64,000 nucleotides of DNA from a virus. The notes under the pieces were generated by a model. The model saw nothing but the letters and a program-made list of their open reading frames with translations. It was not told the origin of the DNA and did not search any database. The stretch covers positions 58,556 through 122,555 of IMG/VR virus record IMGVR_UViG_3300037042_006844. The stretch is one strand, 5' to 3'. Positions 63,904 to 64,000 of this stretch are shown one piece after another; the first letter of the stretch is position 1; every line of letters starts with the position of its first letter. The position numbers and the translations under genes are program-made.

Positions 63904-64000
63904 ATGAACGCAGAAACCAAGTCCTTCATTCAACTGAAACTGGCGACCAATGTCGCATGGGCGACCCGCGCCGTGGCGATGATCTACACGCTCCAAACCG
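63904..64000 (+). CDS. Early protein, C-terminus beyond window
   Basis: MNAETKSFIQLKLATNVAWA...: starts nine bases after a strong promoter and stays open to the right edge. Too short to classify. Confidence 0.7.
   Translation, partial: MNAETKSFIQLKLATNVAWATRAVAMIYTLQT

Overview
The window looks like part of a large tailed-phage genome with a T4-like (myovirus) core. Evidence: a gp5-like baseplate hub with an OB-fold, a gp55-like late sigma factor, PhoH, long repetitive fibre genes (one ending in an S74 chaperone, one in a Hint-like domain), several free-standing homing endonucleases, an RNA ligase, a tmRNA and about 53 tRNA or tRNA-like genes. No rRNA, ribosomal-protein or core bacterial metabolic genes are seen. 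The host is Gram-negative by inference, because the phage encodes an outer-membrane-type barrel protein and a periplasmic multihaem cytochrome c. A FeoA-like protein next to the cytochrome hints at an iron- or redox-active host, but the host cannot be named from this sequence.

Layout. 1-13 kb (minus strand, low GC): virion and late genes (baseplate, sigma, membrane proteins, three fibre genes, PhoH). 13-21 kb: HNH and PD-(D/E)XK endonucleases, tmRNA, methyltransferase, cytochrome/FeoA pair, then a tRNA array interrupted by an HNH gene and a decayed TnpB element. 21-26 kb: barrel protein and a very long Pro/Ala/Thr-rich protein. 26-44 kb: tRNA clusters interleaved with glycosyltransferases, methyltransferases, two radical-SAM proteins, SLOG-like and ADP-ribosyltransferase-like proteins, ending with an RNA ligase behind an ACT microsatellite. 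44-48.2 kb: small membrane and zinc-ribbon proteins and a MazG-like protein. 48.3-49 kb: tandem repeats and a G-rich tract that separate the two arms. 49-64 kb: a visibly GC-richer arm of about 35 small, mostly minus-strand genes, most with their own near-consensus sigma70 promoter and terminator; these look like early, host-takeover genes.

Two themes tie the window together. First, gene starts are built for leaderless or nearly leaderless transcripts. In the right arm the -10 box typically ends 6-9 nt before the ATG. In the left arm a CTATTTAT box sits 4-11 nt before many ATGs and is a candidate promoter for the gp55-like sigma. Shine-Dalgarno sequences are mostly absent. Second, the tRNA set covers all 20 amino acids but is structurally deviant: five class I tRNA-Leu, two tRNA-Arg with no D-arm and a D-loop-like hairpin in the variable region, many T-loops with G at position 55, class II tRNA-Asn and tRNA-Thr, and a tRNA-Lys with a 16-bp tandem expansion in its anticodon arm. 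A tmRNA and an RNA ligase complete what looks like a virus-owned translation and RNA-repair set.
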